Source: Phycisphaerales bacterium | GTDB lineage: Bacteria > Planctomycetota > Phycisphaerae > Phycisphaerales > SM1A02 | Length of the DNA: 43,092 nucleotides | Assembly: GCA_014238965.1 (NCBI GenBank) | Contig: JABAAC010000106.1 | Location: 1-43,092 of the forward strand | Direction: 5' to 3' | Shown here: positions 1 to 8,963 of the stretch, piece by piece | Layout: every line of letters begins with the position of its first letter | Position numbering within the stretch: position 1 is the first letter of the stretch | Notes under the pieces: model-generated | Told to the model about the DNA's origin: nothing | The model's input: only the letters and a program-made list of their open reading frames with translations | Database searches by the model: none | Program-made: the position numbers and the translations under genes

Positions 1-1
1 C

Positions 2-2989
2 TTTACTGTGGAAGCATGGGTGCAGATTGATGCCCCACAAAAGTGGGGCGGCATTGTGTCGGCGCTGCAGGACAACGGGTCATTCGAAATGGGGTGGATG
101 CTCGGGTATCGCGACGATCGATTTGCCTTTGCGCTGTCCACCGAAGGCTTCGGCGATGCCGATGGAACGATGACCTACCTCCTTGCGCCAGAGCCCTTTG
201 CCTTGGGCACATGGCATCATGTGGCCGGAACGTGGGACGGGGACGTTCAACGCTTGTACGTCGATGGCACACTTGTGGCCGAGGATGGGACACAGGAGGG
301 CGCAGTGCGATGGCCTGCAACGGCGCCGTTTGCCTTTGGCACATATCGTGACAAGGATGAGCACTACGCCATGCGCGGCTTGCTGGGGCCGGTGGCTATT
401 CACGACACGGCAAGACAGGCTGATATGCCTGACTTGGCTACGCGGCGTGCGCTCCAAGAAGCCAAGCCGTTGGTGGAACTGGCGATGCCTGGGCCTGACG
501 TATTGCGGTTCGAGGCCAATCGCATTCCGGGTGAAGACGTACAGCGCATTGTTCGATTGCCGTGGAATACGCCTGCCGCAACAGCGGTTGATGTCGATGT
601 CCTTATGCGAGTGGACGCAAGAAACGCTCATGGTGGTCTTTTGTCGTCACTGAGCACTGATGCCGGCCAAGGCGAGGGTTGGACGCTCGGGCTGGACGAT
701 GGTGTGCCCACTCTTCGTGTGTGGCGTGATGGTGGCGAGCAGGTGTTGCGGGCGGCCTCCCCAATTGAATCAGGTACATGGTCACTTATTAGGGCGACCG
801 CAGATGCGACGTCGGCATCGATTTGGGTTGATGGTGCCAGTCAAATGGAGCGATCATTGCTTGGGTCGCTTCGACCAGCATCGCACCGACATCTTGTCCT
901 TGCTGGTCGCCATGCAGACACAATCGATGGGACGCTTGCTCTGGAAGTTGCCACGGTCAATATTTTCTCGAATCGGCGAACGGCCATTCAAGTGCAAGCG
1001 GCAGCGAAGAAGGCGCTGGCGCTGCTGCCTCCTCCGCCCGCCGTCGAAGCAGGGCCAATTGTGCGCACCATCGGCGATGGCCGATGGGCGGTGGAGTGGA
1101 TTTCGGGCGACGAGGATCAATCGCTGCTCGCCTGGTCCGTGAACGACACACCATTCGTGATGAATCATGCCCAAGCCAATGGGCGATGGCGGCGGGCTGT
1201 TGTGGAAACGCCGCAGATTCCAGTTGGCGCCGACGATGCGCAACTGCGTGTTCGTGTGCTGTCTCGAACCGCGTGGGGTGCAATTCGAACCGGCCCCATT
1301 CACACAGTTGATCTCAACACAGATCTGTCAGCTGCTGGTCGAGGCTATGTGCTGTATCTCAATCCACGTGACGACACGCCCATTGATCGCGCTATCCATG
1401 GTGATGTTCAGGTCACGGTTGTTGTTGACGACCCTGCAAGGGTTCAGGCGTTTCGCAAAACCGCTCGAGATCTCGGTATCGGAGGCGGTCGATTTGCCGT
1501 GCACCGATCGGCGATTGACACATTGCCATACGCACCGTGGCTGTTCAATGAGATACACGTGGGTGATGTTGATCAGCAACATGTGCTCGCATCGAATGTG
1601 CCCAACCTTGTTCGGCCAGAGGGCGGGCTGCTCTTTGGCATAACCGGTGATGTCGATGGCTTCATGCCTTTAGAAAGTGGTGCAATGATCCGAGCTGGCG
1701 TAGAAGGCGCTCGTTGGTGGTCTCGGCAGTACGCCGACCCCGGGCACACGTCGTGTTCAAAGGACGACTTGGTCAAGGGCGACATGCATGTACTGTGGTG
1801 GGGCCGTCCAGGACCCAGGCCCATGCTCGATCGCGGTGCTCGCGCACCCTCGCCCTTGGCATCACATGGCCGGATGTTCATACAGGGGAATCACACGATC
1901 TTTTGTGTGGATGCGTACAACGGTTCGCCGCGGTGGACAATGTCGATGCCCGGCCTACGACGAACAAACGTGCCTCGGGACACGTCCAACATGGCGATCG
2001 GCCCGGATGGCAATTTGCATGTGGCAGTGCAGGACGATTTATGGATCATCGATGGTGAGTCTGGTTCCGTCGAGCGGGTGCTGCACTCTGGAGATCCCGA
2101 TCGTGACTGGGGCCTCGTCGATCCACTGCTCGATGGCGGCCATGTGTACACACACGTGCCACGAGAGGCCATGTACACAGGAGCTGAGGGCCAGTGGTAC
2201 GACGGCGGCGGGGAGGAATCGTGGCGGGTAGGGTGCGATCGGCTGGCGCGGTTGGATGCGGCGGGTAACGTGGTATGGGCAGTTGAACCCAATGGGTGGC
2301 TGATTCACTCAACTATTGCGCGCAATGACAATGCTGTGCTCTTTGTGGAAGTTCCACCCGTGACACTGGCAACGCCAGGGTTGCTTCCGCAGTCTGCGCT
2401 GCAGCATCAAGATCTGGTATCCATTGATCTCGAGACAGGCGAAGAACAATGGAGAAGGCCGCTTGACATTGGGCACTTTGATCGCATGACGTACGTGTTG
2501 ATTGCTGACGACACGGCGTTGGTGTGCGGATCGAGTGATCGCTTTCACACACTTGCCTTCGATGCCAAAACGGGTGAGCCACGGTGGTCGAAGAATCATT
2601 CGTGGGCAAGGGATCACCATGGCGGGCCTTTGCAGCACCCCGTGGTCGTCGGCGACATCGTGTACGTGGAGCGGTGCGCCTACGACTTGGCTTCCGGTGA
2701 CCTGCTTCGAGAGGATGTGCCACAAGGGCGCGGTTGTGGGACTAAGACAGCAAGCAACCACTTGCTTGCCTTCAGGCATCACTTTCACTCTTTCTGGGAC
2801 CCCCAAAGCAATGCATGGCAGGAATGGACCGGCACTCGAGGCGGCTGCTGGCTTGGCTTGCTCCCCGCCGGTGGCATGTTGCTTGGGCCAGAAACGAGCA
2901 GTGGCTGCTCGTGTACGCATGCCATTCAAACATCGATCGCCTGGATTCCCGTGTCGCTTGATCCACAGTTGAAGGACTTGGACAAGTGA
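2..2989 (+). CDS. LamG-LamG-PQQ beta-propeller secreted protein, 5' truncated by the window edge
   Basis: The reading frame is already open at base 2 (F-T-V-E-A-W-V), a typical internal LamG strand, so the true start and any signal peptide lie outside the window. About 995 residues are visible. Numbering from the GTG at 8, there are two concanavalin/LamG-like domains (about 1-135 and 165-330), a linker, a degenerate methyltransferase-like alpha/beta segment (about 445-545), and a PQQ-like beta-propeller with repeated DxxxGxxxW blades (about 585-990). The cysteine-rich end (GCGTKTASNH, GGCWLGLLPAGG, SGCSC) is a pattern I recognise from planctomycete PQQ-propeller proteins. No catalytic set is evident, and the probable role is carbohydrate or surface binding in the periplasm. 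The stop overlaps the next start (GTGA), so it is probably cotranscribed with the molybdate transporter. The domain call is firm; the function is unknown. Confidence 0.85.
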   Translation, partial: FTVEAWVQIDAPQKWGGIVSALQDNGSFEMGWMLGYRDDRFAFALSTEGFGDADGTMTYLLAPEPFALGTWHHVAGTWDGDVQRLYVDGTLVAEDGTQEGAVRWPATAPFAFGTYRDKDEHYAMRGLLGPVAIHDTARQADMPDLATRRALQEAKPLVELAMPGPDVLRFEANRIPGEDVQRIVRLPWNTPAATAVDVDVLMRVDARNAHGGLLSSLSTDAGQGEGWTLGLDDGVPTLRVWRDGGEQVLRAASPIESGTWSLIRATADATSASIWVDGASQMERSLLGSLRPASHRHLVLAGRHADTIDGTLALEVATVNIFSNRRTAIQVQAAAKKALALLPPPPAVEAGPIVRTIGDGRWAVEWISGDEDQSLLAWSVNDTPFVMNHAQANGRWRRAVVETPQIPVGADDAQLRVRVLSRTAWGAIRTGPIHTVDLNTDLSAAGRGYVLYLNPRDDTPIDRAIHGDVQVTVVVDDPARVQAFRKTARDLGIGGGRFAVHRSAIDTLPYAPWLFNEIHVGDVDQQHVLASNVPNLVRPEGGLLFGITGDVDGFMPLESGAMIRAGVEGARWWSRQYADPGHTSCSKDDLVKGDMHVLWWGRPGPRPMLDRGARAPSPLASHGRMFIQGNHTIFCVDAYNGSPRWTMSMPGLRRTNVPRDTSNMAIGPDGNLHVAVQDDLWIIDGESGSVERVLHSGDPDRDWGLVDPLLDGGHVYTHVPREAMYTGAEGQWYDGGGEESWRVGCDRLARLDAAGNVVWAVEPNGWLIHSTIARNDNAVLFVEVPPVTLATPGLLPQSALQHQDLVSIDLETGEEQWRRPLDIGHFDRMTYVLIADDTALVCGSSDRFHTLAFDAKTGEPRWSKNHSWARDHHGGPLQHPVVVGDIVYVERCAYDLASGDLLREDVPQGRGCGTKTASNHLLAFRHHFHSFWDPQSNAWQEWTGTRGGCWLGLLPAGGMLLGPETSSGCSCTHAIQTSIAWIPVSLDPQLKDLDK

Positions 2990-4434
2990 TCGGGGCCGGC
3001 GTCCTTGTGCTTTTGGGTATGGTCGCACCGAGCCCGTTGACGGTGTATTGCGCCGCGGGAATACGTGGTCCGATGGAGGCGGCTGTCAAAGCTTGGTCCA
3101 CGGAAACAAACCAGCCGATTCACGTGCAATATGGTGGCTCAGGATCACTTTTAAGCAGCCTTCGAGTTGCACCAAGAGCGGACCTGTATCTTGCCGCGGC
3201 GAATGGGTATTTGGATCAAGCGGCATCATTTAATTTGATTGATGAGCGCATTCCCTTGGCCGCGCAGCAACTGGTGATCGTGGTCCCTCAAGGCAATCCA
3301 GCTGGAATTACCTCCGTCGATGACCTACTCGATGGCAAGCAACGCGTCGCGCTGCCGGATCCTGGCGCAGCGGCGGCGGGGCGTGCTGCGCATCGGGTAC
3401 TGAAAGCGGCGGGCTTATGGGACCGCTTACAGCCATCGGTGGTGGTCAGCAAACCAACTGTAAACGAAGTTGCGACGGATGTTCGTCTTGGCGCTGCTGA
3501 TGCAGCCATTGCATGGGACACCACTGCTGCGTTATTGCCTGGCGTGGAGGCCATTGCTGATCCACTCTTTGATACGAGTCGGTCCAATGTGTCTATTGCG
3601 GTTGTTCGTGAATCGAAGCAACCTGTAGAAGCACTTCGATTCGCTCGATTTCTCGGCGCTCGCGATCGTGGTGGTCCGCTGTTTAAAGCAGCGGGCTTTC
3701 AGGTGGCCGAGGGTGATGTGTGGGCTATCCAGCCGCAGATGACGCTGTATGCAGGAGGCATGCTTCGGCCCGTGCTCGAACCCATCGTGAAGGCGTTCTG
3801 CGAACGTGAAGGCGTAGCGATCGACCGTTCGTACAACGGCTGTGGCATTTTGGTCTCACAAATGCGCAATGGTGCCATGCCTGATGCATACGCCGCGTGC
3901 GATCAAGCATTTCTTGACATGGTGCAATCACAATTCGCCACTGGAACGCCGCTGAGCCGAAATGAGATCGTGCTGCTTGTGCCACGCGGAAATCCAGCTG
4001 GCATCAAGACATCGAAGGATCTCATTCGTCCCGGCCTGCGCATTGGTCTTGCGAGCCCATTGCAAAGTGCCTTGGGCGCGCTGAGTGTCGAGGCATTGAC
4101 TCAGGCGAACCTGATGGATGCGCTTCGCTCTACAGGCAACATTGCCGTGGAATCGCCTACTGGCGACTTTCTAGTCAATCAGGTCCGGGTTGGCGCGTTG
4201 GATGGTGCACTTGTGTACCGAAGTAACGCGATGGCGGCGAAGTCGGTCCGTACGCACACCAATATCGTTGAGCTCGACTTGCCAGCGAGTACGGCGCGGC
4301 AGCCTTGGTCAGTTCGACTTGATACCCCGCATGCACGAACGTTGAGTCGGTTGTTGGAGCGAATTGAAGCGGCCCGAGATGCTGGTGCCTTTGCAGAGTT
4401 GGGTTTCCTGCCACCTAAGGCTTCTGTCCGATGA
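2986..4434 (+). CDS. modA: Molybdate ABC transporter substrate-binding protein with two tandem ModA domains
   Basis: Periplasmic binding component for molybdate or tungstate uptake. The 482-residue protein is about twice the usual ModA length. It contains two ModA-like lobes in tandem: the first from TVYCAAGIRG (about 19-245) with the oxyanion-binding YGGSGSL, the second from TLYAGGMLRP (about 249-480) with the equivalent YNGCGIL. Both carry the VPRGNPAGI-type strand. The GTG start at 2986 overlaps the preceding stop by 4 bases, and a hydrophobic leader of about 17 residues follows it; an ATG at 3019 would remove most of that leader. The stop overlaps modB by ATGA, so translation is likely coupled. 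Family assignment is firm. Whether both domains bind ligand, or one is a degenerate partner, cannot be told from sequence. Confidence 0.9.
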   Translation: MIGAGVLVLLGMVAPSPLTVYCAAGIRGPMEAAVKAWSTETNQPIHVQYGGSGSLLSSLRVAPRADLYLAAANGYLDQAASFNLIDERIPLAAQQLVIVVPQGNPAGITSVDDLLDGKQRVALPDPGAAAAGRAAHRVLKAAGLWDRLQPSVVVSKPTVNEVATDVRLGAADAAIAWDTTAALLPGVEAIADPLFDTSRSNVSIAVVRESKQPVEALRFARFLGARDRGGPLFKAAGFQVAEGDVWAIQPQMTLYAGGMLRPVLEPIVKAFCEREGVAIDRSYNGCGILVSQMRNGAMPDAYAACDQAFLDMVQSQFATGTPLSRNEIVLLVPRGNPAGIKTSKDLIRPGLRIGLASPLQSALGALSVEALTQANLMDALRSTGNIAVESPTGDFLVNQVRVGALDGALVYRSNAMAAKSVRTHTNIVELDLPASTARQPWSVRLDTPHARTLSRLLERIEAARDAGAFAELGFLPPKASVR

Positions 4435-5324
4435 GTCTGCCCACGCCGCTACGTCTTTCGGGCCGCGAAAATCTGCCATTTGCCTCAGCGTTGTTGGGTA
4501 CGACTGGTGTCTTCGTGTTGCTGATCGTGTCATTGTTAGTGGCGAATGTCATGTTCGTCGACGGCGAGCACATCAAGGCCGCGCTCAACAGCCCAGAGAT
4601 CATCTGGGCGATCAAGCTGTCGTTGGTCACGTGCACGATTGCGGCAGTGTTGTCGGTGCTTGTTGCAGTGCCAGCGGGTTACCTGCTTGCTCGGGTGCCA
4701 TTTCGAGGCCGTGCCTTTGTCGATGCCCTCGTGGATGTGCCCATTGTGCTGCCGCCAATTGTGGTCGGCTTGGCATTGCTCTTGTTGTTTAATCAGACCG
4801 ATGTGGGCCGCTGGCTAGAGGGCATCGTCTCGACTGTGCTCGCGTGGTGCAATGACATTGCTCCTAGCTTCATGGCATGGCTCGGCATGGAAGGTCCCGG
4901 CCGCCGCGGGTTAACGTTTGACATTCCCGGTGTGATCCTTGCGCAGTGGGCCGTGGCATCGGCATTCGCTATTCGAACCATGCGGGTTGCCTTCGAACAA
5001 ACGGACGATCGTCGTGAGCGAGTTGCACTTGTTCTGGGGTGTACTCGGCGGCAAGCGTTTCAGTGGGTAGCGCTGCCGGAAGTCAAGCAGGGAGTCATCG
5101 CAGCGGGCACGTTGGCCTGGTCGCGGGCATTGGGTGAGTTTGGCCCTATTCTCGTGTTCGCTGGCGCCACGCGCATGAAGACTGAGGTGCTGCCGACAAC
5201 GGTGTTTCTAGAAATGAACGTCGGTAATGTTGAGGCGGCGGCAACGGTGTCATTGCTCATGGTGGCGGTCGCGATGACTGTCTTACTTTCAGCACGCGCG
5301 CTCGGCGCGAGGATTGGCGTCTGA
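4431..5324 (+). CDS. modB: Molybdate ABC transporter permease ModB
   Basis: Inner-membrane permease of the molybdate transporter, 297 residues with about six transmembrane segments. The sequence VPAGYLLARVPFRGR followed by DVPIVLPPIVVGLALLLL is characteristic of ModB/CysT permeases. The cytoplasmic coupling-helix region is at about 197-220 (ALVLGCTRRQAFQWVALPE), followed by ALGEFGPILVFAG, typical of ModB. A somewhat long insertion lies around residues 120-155. ATGA overlaps with modA upstream and a one-base junction with modC downstream place it in a compact modABC operon. Confidence 0.93.
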   Translation: MSLPTPLRLSGRENLPFASALLGTTGVFVLLIVSLLVANVMFVDGEHIKAALNSPEIIWAIKLSLVTCTIAAVLSVLVAVPAGYLLARVPFRGRAFVDALVDVPIVLPPIVVGLALLLLFNQTDVGRWLEGIVSTVLAWCNDIAPSFMAWLGMEGPGRRGLTFDIPGVILAQWAVASAFAIRTMRVAFEQTDDRRERVALVLGCTRRQAFQWVALPEVKQGVIAAGTLAWSRALGEFGPILVFAGATRMKTEVLPTTVFLEMNVGNVEAAATVSLLMVAVAMTVLLSARALGARIGV

Positions 5325-5992
5325 TGCTTGAACTGCGATCCATCACAGTTGATGCCGGGGGCTTTGTCCTTGAAGGCATTGACCTGCAGATTGAAAAAGG
5401 CACGTGGGCGTCGATCATGGGGCCAACGGGATGCGGCAAGACGACTGTGTTGGAGGCCGTGTGCGGACTTCGCCAGGTCACCGCTGGCAGTGTGTGGATT
5501 GACGGCGATGTTGTCACGCATTGGTTGCCTCGGCATCGTGGAATTGGCCTGGTGCCCCAGGATGGCGCACTGTTCACTGGCATGCGTGTGGACGCGATGC
5601 TGGGTCTGCCGTTACGTGCACGAGGCATGCGCCGCTCGGCACGGCGATTGAAGGTGCAGGCGATGGCCGCGCGGCTTGGTATTGACGGGCTCCTTCGGCG
5701 AACGGCTGCGGGGCTCAGTGGGGGAGAGCGGCAACGCATCGCCCTTGGCCGCGCCTTGATTCACGAACCGCGTTTGTTGTGTCTAGATGAACCGTTGTCG
5801 GCCATTGATCGGGGCACCGGTGCATCGCTTCGGAGTTTGTTCAAGGACCTGCGCGACAGTGGCACGGTGACCGTATTGCACGTCACACATGATGAGCAAG
5901 AAGCCAAAGGGCTTGCCACCACCATTTGGCGTATGGAAGACAGTGTGCTGGCGAAACTGGATAATGCGGATCATGTAACCAATGCACGTTGA
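5324..5992 (+). CDS. modC: Molybdate ABC transporter ATP-binding protein, short form lacking the MOP domain
   Basis: ATPase subunit that drives ModB. It has Walker A GPTGCGKTT (residues 33-41), signature LSGGERQR (131-138), Walker B LLCLDEP (151-157) and the H-loop in HVTHDEQEA. At 222 residues it stops after the nucleotide-binding domain; classical ModC is about 350 residues and carries a C-terminal molybdate-binding MOP domain. Transport should therefore not be sensed by this subunit in the classical way. The ATG directly follows ModB codons in a 1-base overlap. Substrate assignment to molybdate rests mainly on the ModA and ModB neighbours. Confidence 0.9.
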   Translation: MLELRSITVDAGGFVLEGIDLQIEKGTWASIMGPTGCGKTTVLEAVCGLRQVTAGSVWIDGDVVTHWLPRHRGIGLVPQDGALFTGMRVDAMLGLPLRARGMRRSARRLKVQAMAARLGIDGLLRRTAAGLSGGERQRIALGRALIHEPRLLCLDEPLSAIDRGTGASLRSLFKDLRDSGTVTVLHVTHDEQEAKGLATTIWRMEDSVLAKLDNADHVTNAR

Positions 5993-6334
5993 ATTCATGA
6001 CACAATTCAAGGCGGCCTCGGCGATGCTCTCCCGAGGATGGCTTCATCGCTCTTGGGTTTAGCGGGAACAATGAAATCGGTTCTGCGAGTGGTATGCAGA
6101 TCTGGCGTGTTTTGGACCACTGATCCAGCACATCCGGCGGCGGCTATGACGTCGATTACATGTTCAATGGGCTGGCTGGTTTGGCGTGGAATGCTGGAGG
6201 TCTGATGGGGCTCAGTAGTATTCCGGGTCACTTTCGATCCGTTGTTGATCGAATAGGTTTGGTTTTGATTTAATTCAGAGCACTAGATGACCGCGGCGGG
6301 TTAGGCTAGCGACGAATCAGAGAGAGGGAATCAC
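5993..6334. other. Intergenic region between modC and the subtilase gene
   Basis: This 342-base gap shows no convincing gene. A 6-bp inverted repeat (CCTCGG at 6016-6021, CCGAGG at 6032-6037) follows modC without a T-run, so it is only a weak terminator candidate. The last 100 bases are AT-richer and should hold the promoter for the protease, but no clear -35/-10 pair was found. A purine-rich GAGAGAGGGA directly before the ATG at 6335 is a plausible ribosome binding site. Confidence 0.4.
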
Positions 6335-8365
6335 ATGTCGATGCGCGGAATTTGTATTGCGGTGGGTGTCTTGGCGGGGTCGGTTGCCACGAGTGCTTCG
6401 GCGGTGCCCGAGCCGAGTGTGTGGCAAGATGGCGTGTTGTATGTGCGGTTCGTTGACGGGCTCGATCCACCTATTGCCATGGAAGCAATGACCGCGCCGG
6501 GCGCCGTGCTCGTCGATGGCGTGCTGGGCGGCGCAGTGTGGACGCACCGGGCTGGGGATATCGACCCCGAGGCATGGCAGGCGATGCTGAATCGCACCCG
6601 CACGACTTTTGGCGCTGATGTGCCTGATGCTCGACAGAGCGTCATGATCCGTCTTGCCGCGGGCGTTGATTTAACGCCCGTGATGGCGGTGCTCCAGCGA
6701 TCCGGATTCATCACCGATGTGCGTCGTGTGCCTCGAGTAGATCCGGCTTCAATAGTGAACAATTACCAGCCGTACCAGGTCTACGAAAACCCGAGTTTCG
6801 GTGGCGGCGTTTCGGCTGAAACCGTGTGGCTCGACTTTGGAGTGCACGGCGAAGGCGTCACGATCTGTGACATTGAGGGCGACTTCAACCAAGATCACTG
6901 CGACCTGCCAGATGTTCAACTTATAGGTCCGAATCCAGATAACTACAACTATGACGACTATCACGGGACCGCCGTGTTGGGTGAGGTTGTGTCGCTTCCC
7001 GACGGAACCGGTACGACTGGTATTGCTTACGGCGCCGACGCCGCGTTCTCAACAATTCTCGATACGAACTACTACGACCCTGGCAACGCCATCTTGCGGG
7101 GCGTCAACGCGCTTGCTCCTGGCTCCATCATCATCATCGAGGTGCATCTGCCCGGCCCCAACTACGACGGCAATGGGCAGTTTGGGTACGTGCCTGTGGA
7201 GTGGTACGAGCCGTGGTACACCGATGTGCTCACCGCTGTCGCCAACGGGATCATCGTGTGCGAGGCAGCGGGTAATGGCAGTCAAAATCTTGACGATGTC
7301 ATCTATCAGACGGGCAATGGCGGCCATTACCCATTTACGGAGGCGAATGACTCTGGGGCCATCATGATCGGTGCCGGTGGCGCGTGGAACAGTTGCTACG
7401 GAAGTGCTTGGTGTTCAAGGCTGTCCTTCTCGAACTACGGTTCGCGTGTCGACCTGCAGGGCTGGGGCGAGTGCGTCGTGACGACCGGTGTCGGGGATTT
7501 CTGGTCGGAAGCAGATTGCGATTACACACAGTATTTCGGCGGAACCTCTTCGGCATCACCGATCGTTGCGGGTGCTGTGGCGCTCGTGCAGTCGTGGTCG
7601 CAGTCCCAACGGAGCCTCGTGCTTGACGGCGCCGCCATGCGGCAACTGCTCATCGCGACGGGTAGTCCGCAGCAAAATGGTCAGTATCCAGCGACGCAGC
7701 ACATTGGCCCGTTGCCCGATGCACACGCGGCGATCATCGCATTCGATGATTTCTTCGCCGATGCCATCGTCACCGTGCCCGGTGACTACGCGACGATTCA
7801 GCAAGCCATCGATGCAAGCACGCCACCCATGCTCATCTCGGTGGACGCCGGTGTGCATGTTGGCCCACTCAACTTGCATGGTACGTCGCCGACTATCGTA
7901 AGCGTTGATGGTCCTGAGTCCACCATCATCGATGCGAAGCAGTCCGGCGTTGCCATCACCATAATGGGGGGTGAGCACGCCACCATCGACGGATTCACCA
8001 TCATGGGTGGCCAATCCACCGTCGGCAGTGCCATGTGGGTGAATGGCGGCGCGATGATCAGCAATTGCATCGTCCGCGACAACGTTTCCAGTGCGAACTA
8101 CTGCGTGTTGTCATCGGGAAATCCGGTGTTTGCGAACACGCTCCTTTGCAGCAACACGCCTAACACGATCGGTGGTAGTTGGATCGACGGCGGCGGCAAC
8201 GAGTTCTTGGACGATTGTCCAGGCGGCGAGCCGTGTCCCGGTGATCTCAACGGCGATGGCGTTGTGAACGTGAACGATATTCTGACAGCCATTGCCGGCT
8301 TTGGCGGCGACTACGACGTCAATGACATTCTTGAGGTGCTGTCCTGGTTCGGCGTCGACTGCTGA
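6335..8365 (+). CDS. Secreted subtilisin-like serine protease (S8) with beta-helix segment and dockerin-like tail
   Basis: Predicted exported serine endopeptidase of 676 residues. The Sec signal peptide (about 1-23) ends ATSASA before VPEP. The catalytic triad is visible: Asp179 in TICDIEG, His210 in YHGTA and Ser405 in GTSSASP, with oxyanion Asn314 in AAGNGS, so it should be active. Residues about 480-620 form Ile/Asp-rich beta-helix rungs beginning TVPGDYATIQQAID. The C-terminus has a dockerin-like calcium loop, GDLNGDGVVNVND from residue 636, then a second half-repeat (DVNDILEVLSWFG) lacking the DxNxDG loop. Such tails are common in Phycisphaerae secreted proteins and may anchor or sort them. 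It appears monocistronic, ending 18 bases from the convergent ppa gene. Confidence 0.92.
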   Translation: MSMRGICIAVGVLAGSVATSASAVPEPSVWQDGVLYVRFVDGLDPPIAMEAMTAPGAVLVDGVLGGAVWTHRAGDIDPEAWQAMLNRTRTTFGADVPDARQSVMIRLAAGVDLTPVMAVLQRSGFITDVRRVPRVDPASIVNNYQPYQVYENPSFGGGVSAETVWLDFGVHGEGVTICDIEGDFNQDHCDLPDVQLIGPNPDNYNYDDYHGTAVLGEVVSLPDGTGTTGIAYGADAAFSTILDTNYYDPGNAILRGVNALAPGSIIIIEVHLPGPNYDGNGQFGYVPVEWYEPWYTDVLTAVANGIIVCEAAGNGSQNLDDVIYQTGNGGHYPFTEANDSGAIMIGAGGAWNSCYGSAWCSRLSFSNYGSRVDLQGWGECVVTTGVGDFWSEADCDYTQYFGGTSSASPIVAGAVALVQSWSQSQRSLVLDGAAMRQLLIATGSPQQNGQYPATQHIGPLPDAHAAIIAFDDFFADAIVTVPGDYATIQQAIDASTPPMLISVDAGVHVGPLNLHGTSPTIVSVDGPESTIIDAKQSGVAITIMGGEHATIDGFTIMGGQSTVGSAMWVNGGAMISNCIVRDNVSSANYCVLSSGNPVFANTLLCSNTPNTIGGSWIDGGGNEFLDDCPGGEPCPGDLNGDGVVNVNDILTAIAGFGGDYDVNDILEVLSWFGVDC

Positions 8366-8383
8366 GCGAAGTTGGGGGGCCGC

Positions 8384-8917
8384 TTACTTGCCGACCCGTT
8401 TGTCGTACCGTTCTGCCGCTTCCTCAATAATCCGAAACGCATCGACGCGATCAGACCAACCGTAGGTGTCCGCAAACTTGCCTTCCAAATCTTTGTAGAT
8501 GTGGAAGAAGTAGTCAATCTCGCGAAGCACGTGCCGCGGGACATCTTGTAAGCCTTGCATTTCGTCACGCCGCGGATCGCCGGTGGGGACGGCGAGAATC
8601 TTGTGATCAAGACCCTTGTCGTCCTTCATCTCTAGCACACCAATGGGGCGCACTTCGATCATGGCCCCGGTGAAACAGTGGCCATCGAGCAGCACGAGCA
8701 CATCGAGTGGATCGTCATCTTCGGCGTGTGTCTGTGGAATGAACCCATAGGCACCTGGGTAATGCACCGGGCTGAACAACGCACGGTCCAGTTTGAAGAC
8801 ATTGAGCCCCTTGTCGTACTCATACTTGTTTCCGCTGTGAGGCGGGATCTCAATGATGGCGTTGAGCACGCGTGGGGGTTCGGGGCCCATTGGAATGTCG
8901 TCGAGGAAGTGCGCCAT
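8384..8917 (-). CDS. ppa: Inorganic pyrophosphatase, soluble family I
   Basis: Hydrolyses pyrophosphate to phosphate in the cytoplasm and so pulls biosynthetic reactions forward. At 177 residues it matches bacterial family I enzymes. It shows EIPPHSGNKYEYDK near the N-terminus, then YPGAYGFIPQT and the metal-binding EDDDPLDVLVL signature, and ends with a conserved aromatic helix region (YFFHIYKDLEGK). The ATG at 8917 (MAHFLDD) is chosen because it gives the family length; the longer frame up to 9022 would run into the upstream threonine aldolase gene. It lies 46 bases downstream of that gene and may share its transcript. Confidence 0.95.
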   Translation of the reverse strand: MAHFLDDIPMGPEPPRVLNAIIEIPPHSGNKYEYDKGLNVFKLDRALFSPVHYPGAYGFIPQTHAEDDDPLDVLVLLDGHCFTGAMIEVRPIGVLEMKDDKGLDHKILAVPTGDPRRDEMQGLQDVPRHVLREIDYFFHIYKDLEGKFADTYGWSDRVDAFRIIEEAAERYDKRVGK

Positions 8918-8963
8918 ATGAAGTGATCTCAAGTCAGATGCTACTTGAAGCGAAGCGCGGGAA

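Noticed and set aside
854-3028. Long open frames on the - strand opposite the LamG/PQQ gene (up to 239 codons)
   Set aside because: They are antisense to a gene with clear domains, show no recognisable motifs and have the composition expected of shadow frames.
6150-6272. Short frame in the gap before the protease, reading GGGYDVDYMFNGLAGLAW, perhaps a gene remnant
   Set aside because: It lacks an upstream continuation (in-frame stop just before it), has no start context and no recognisable family.
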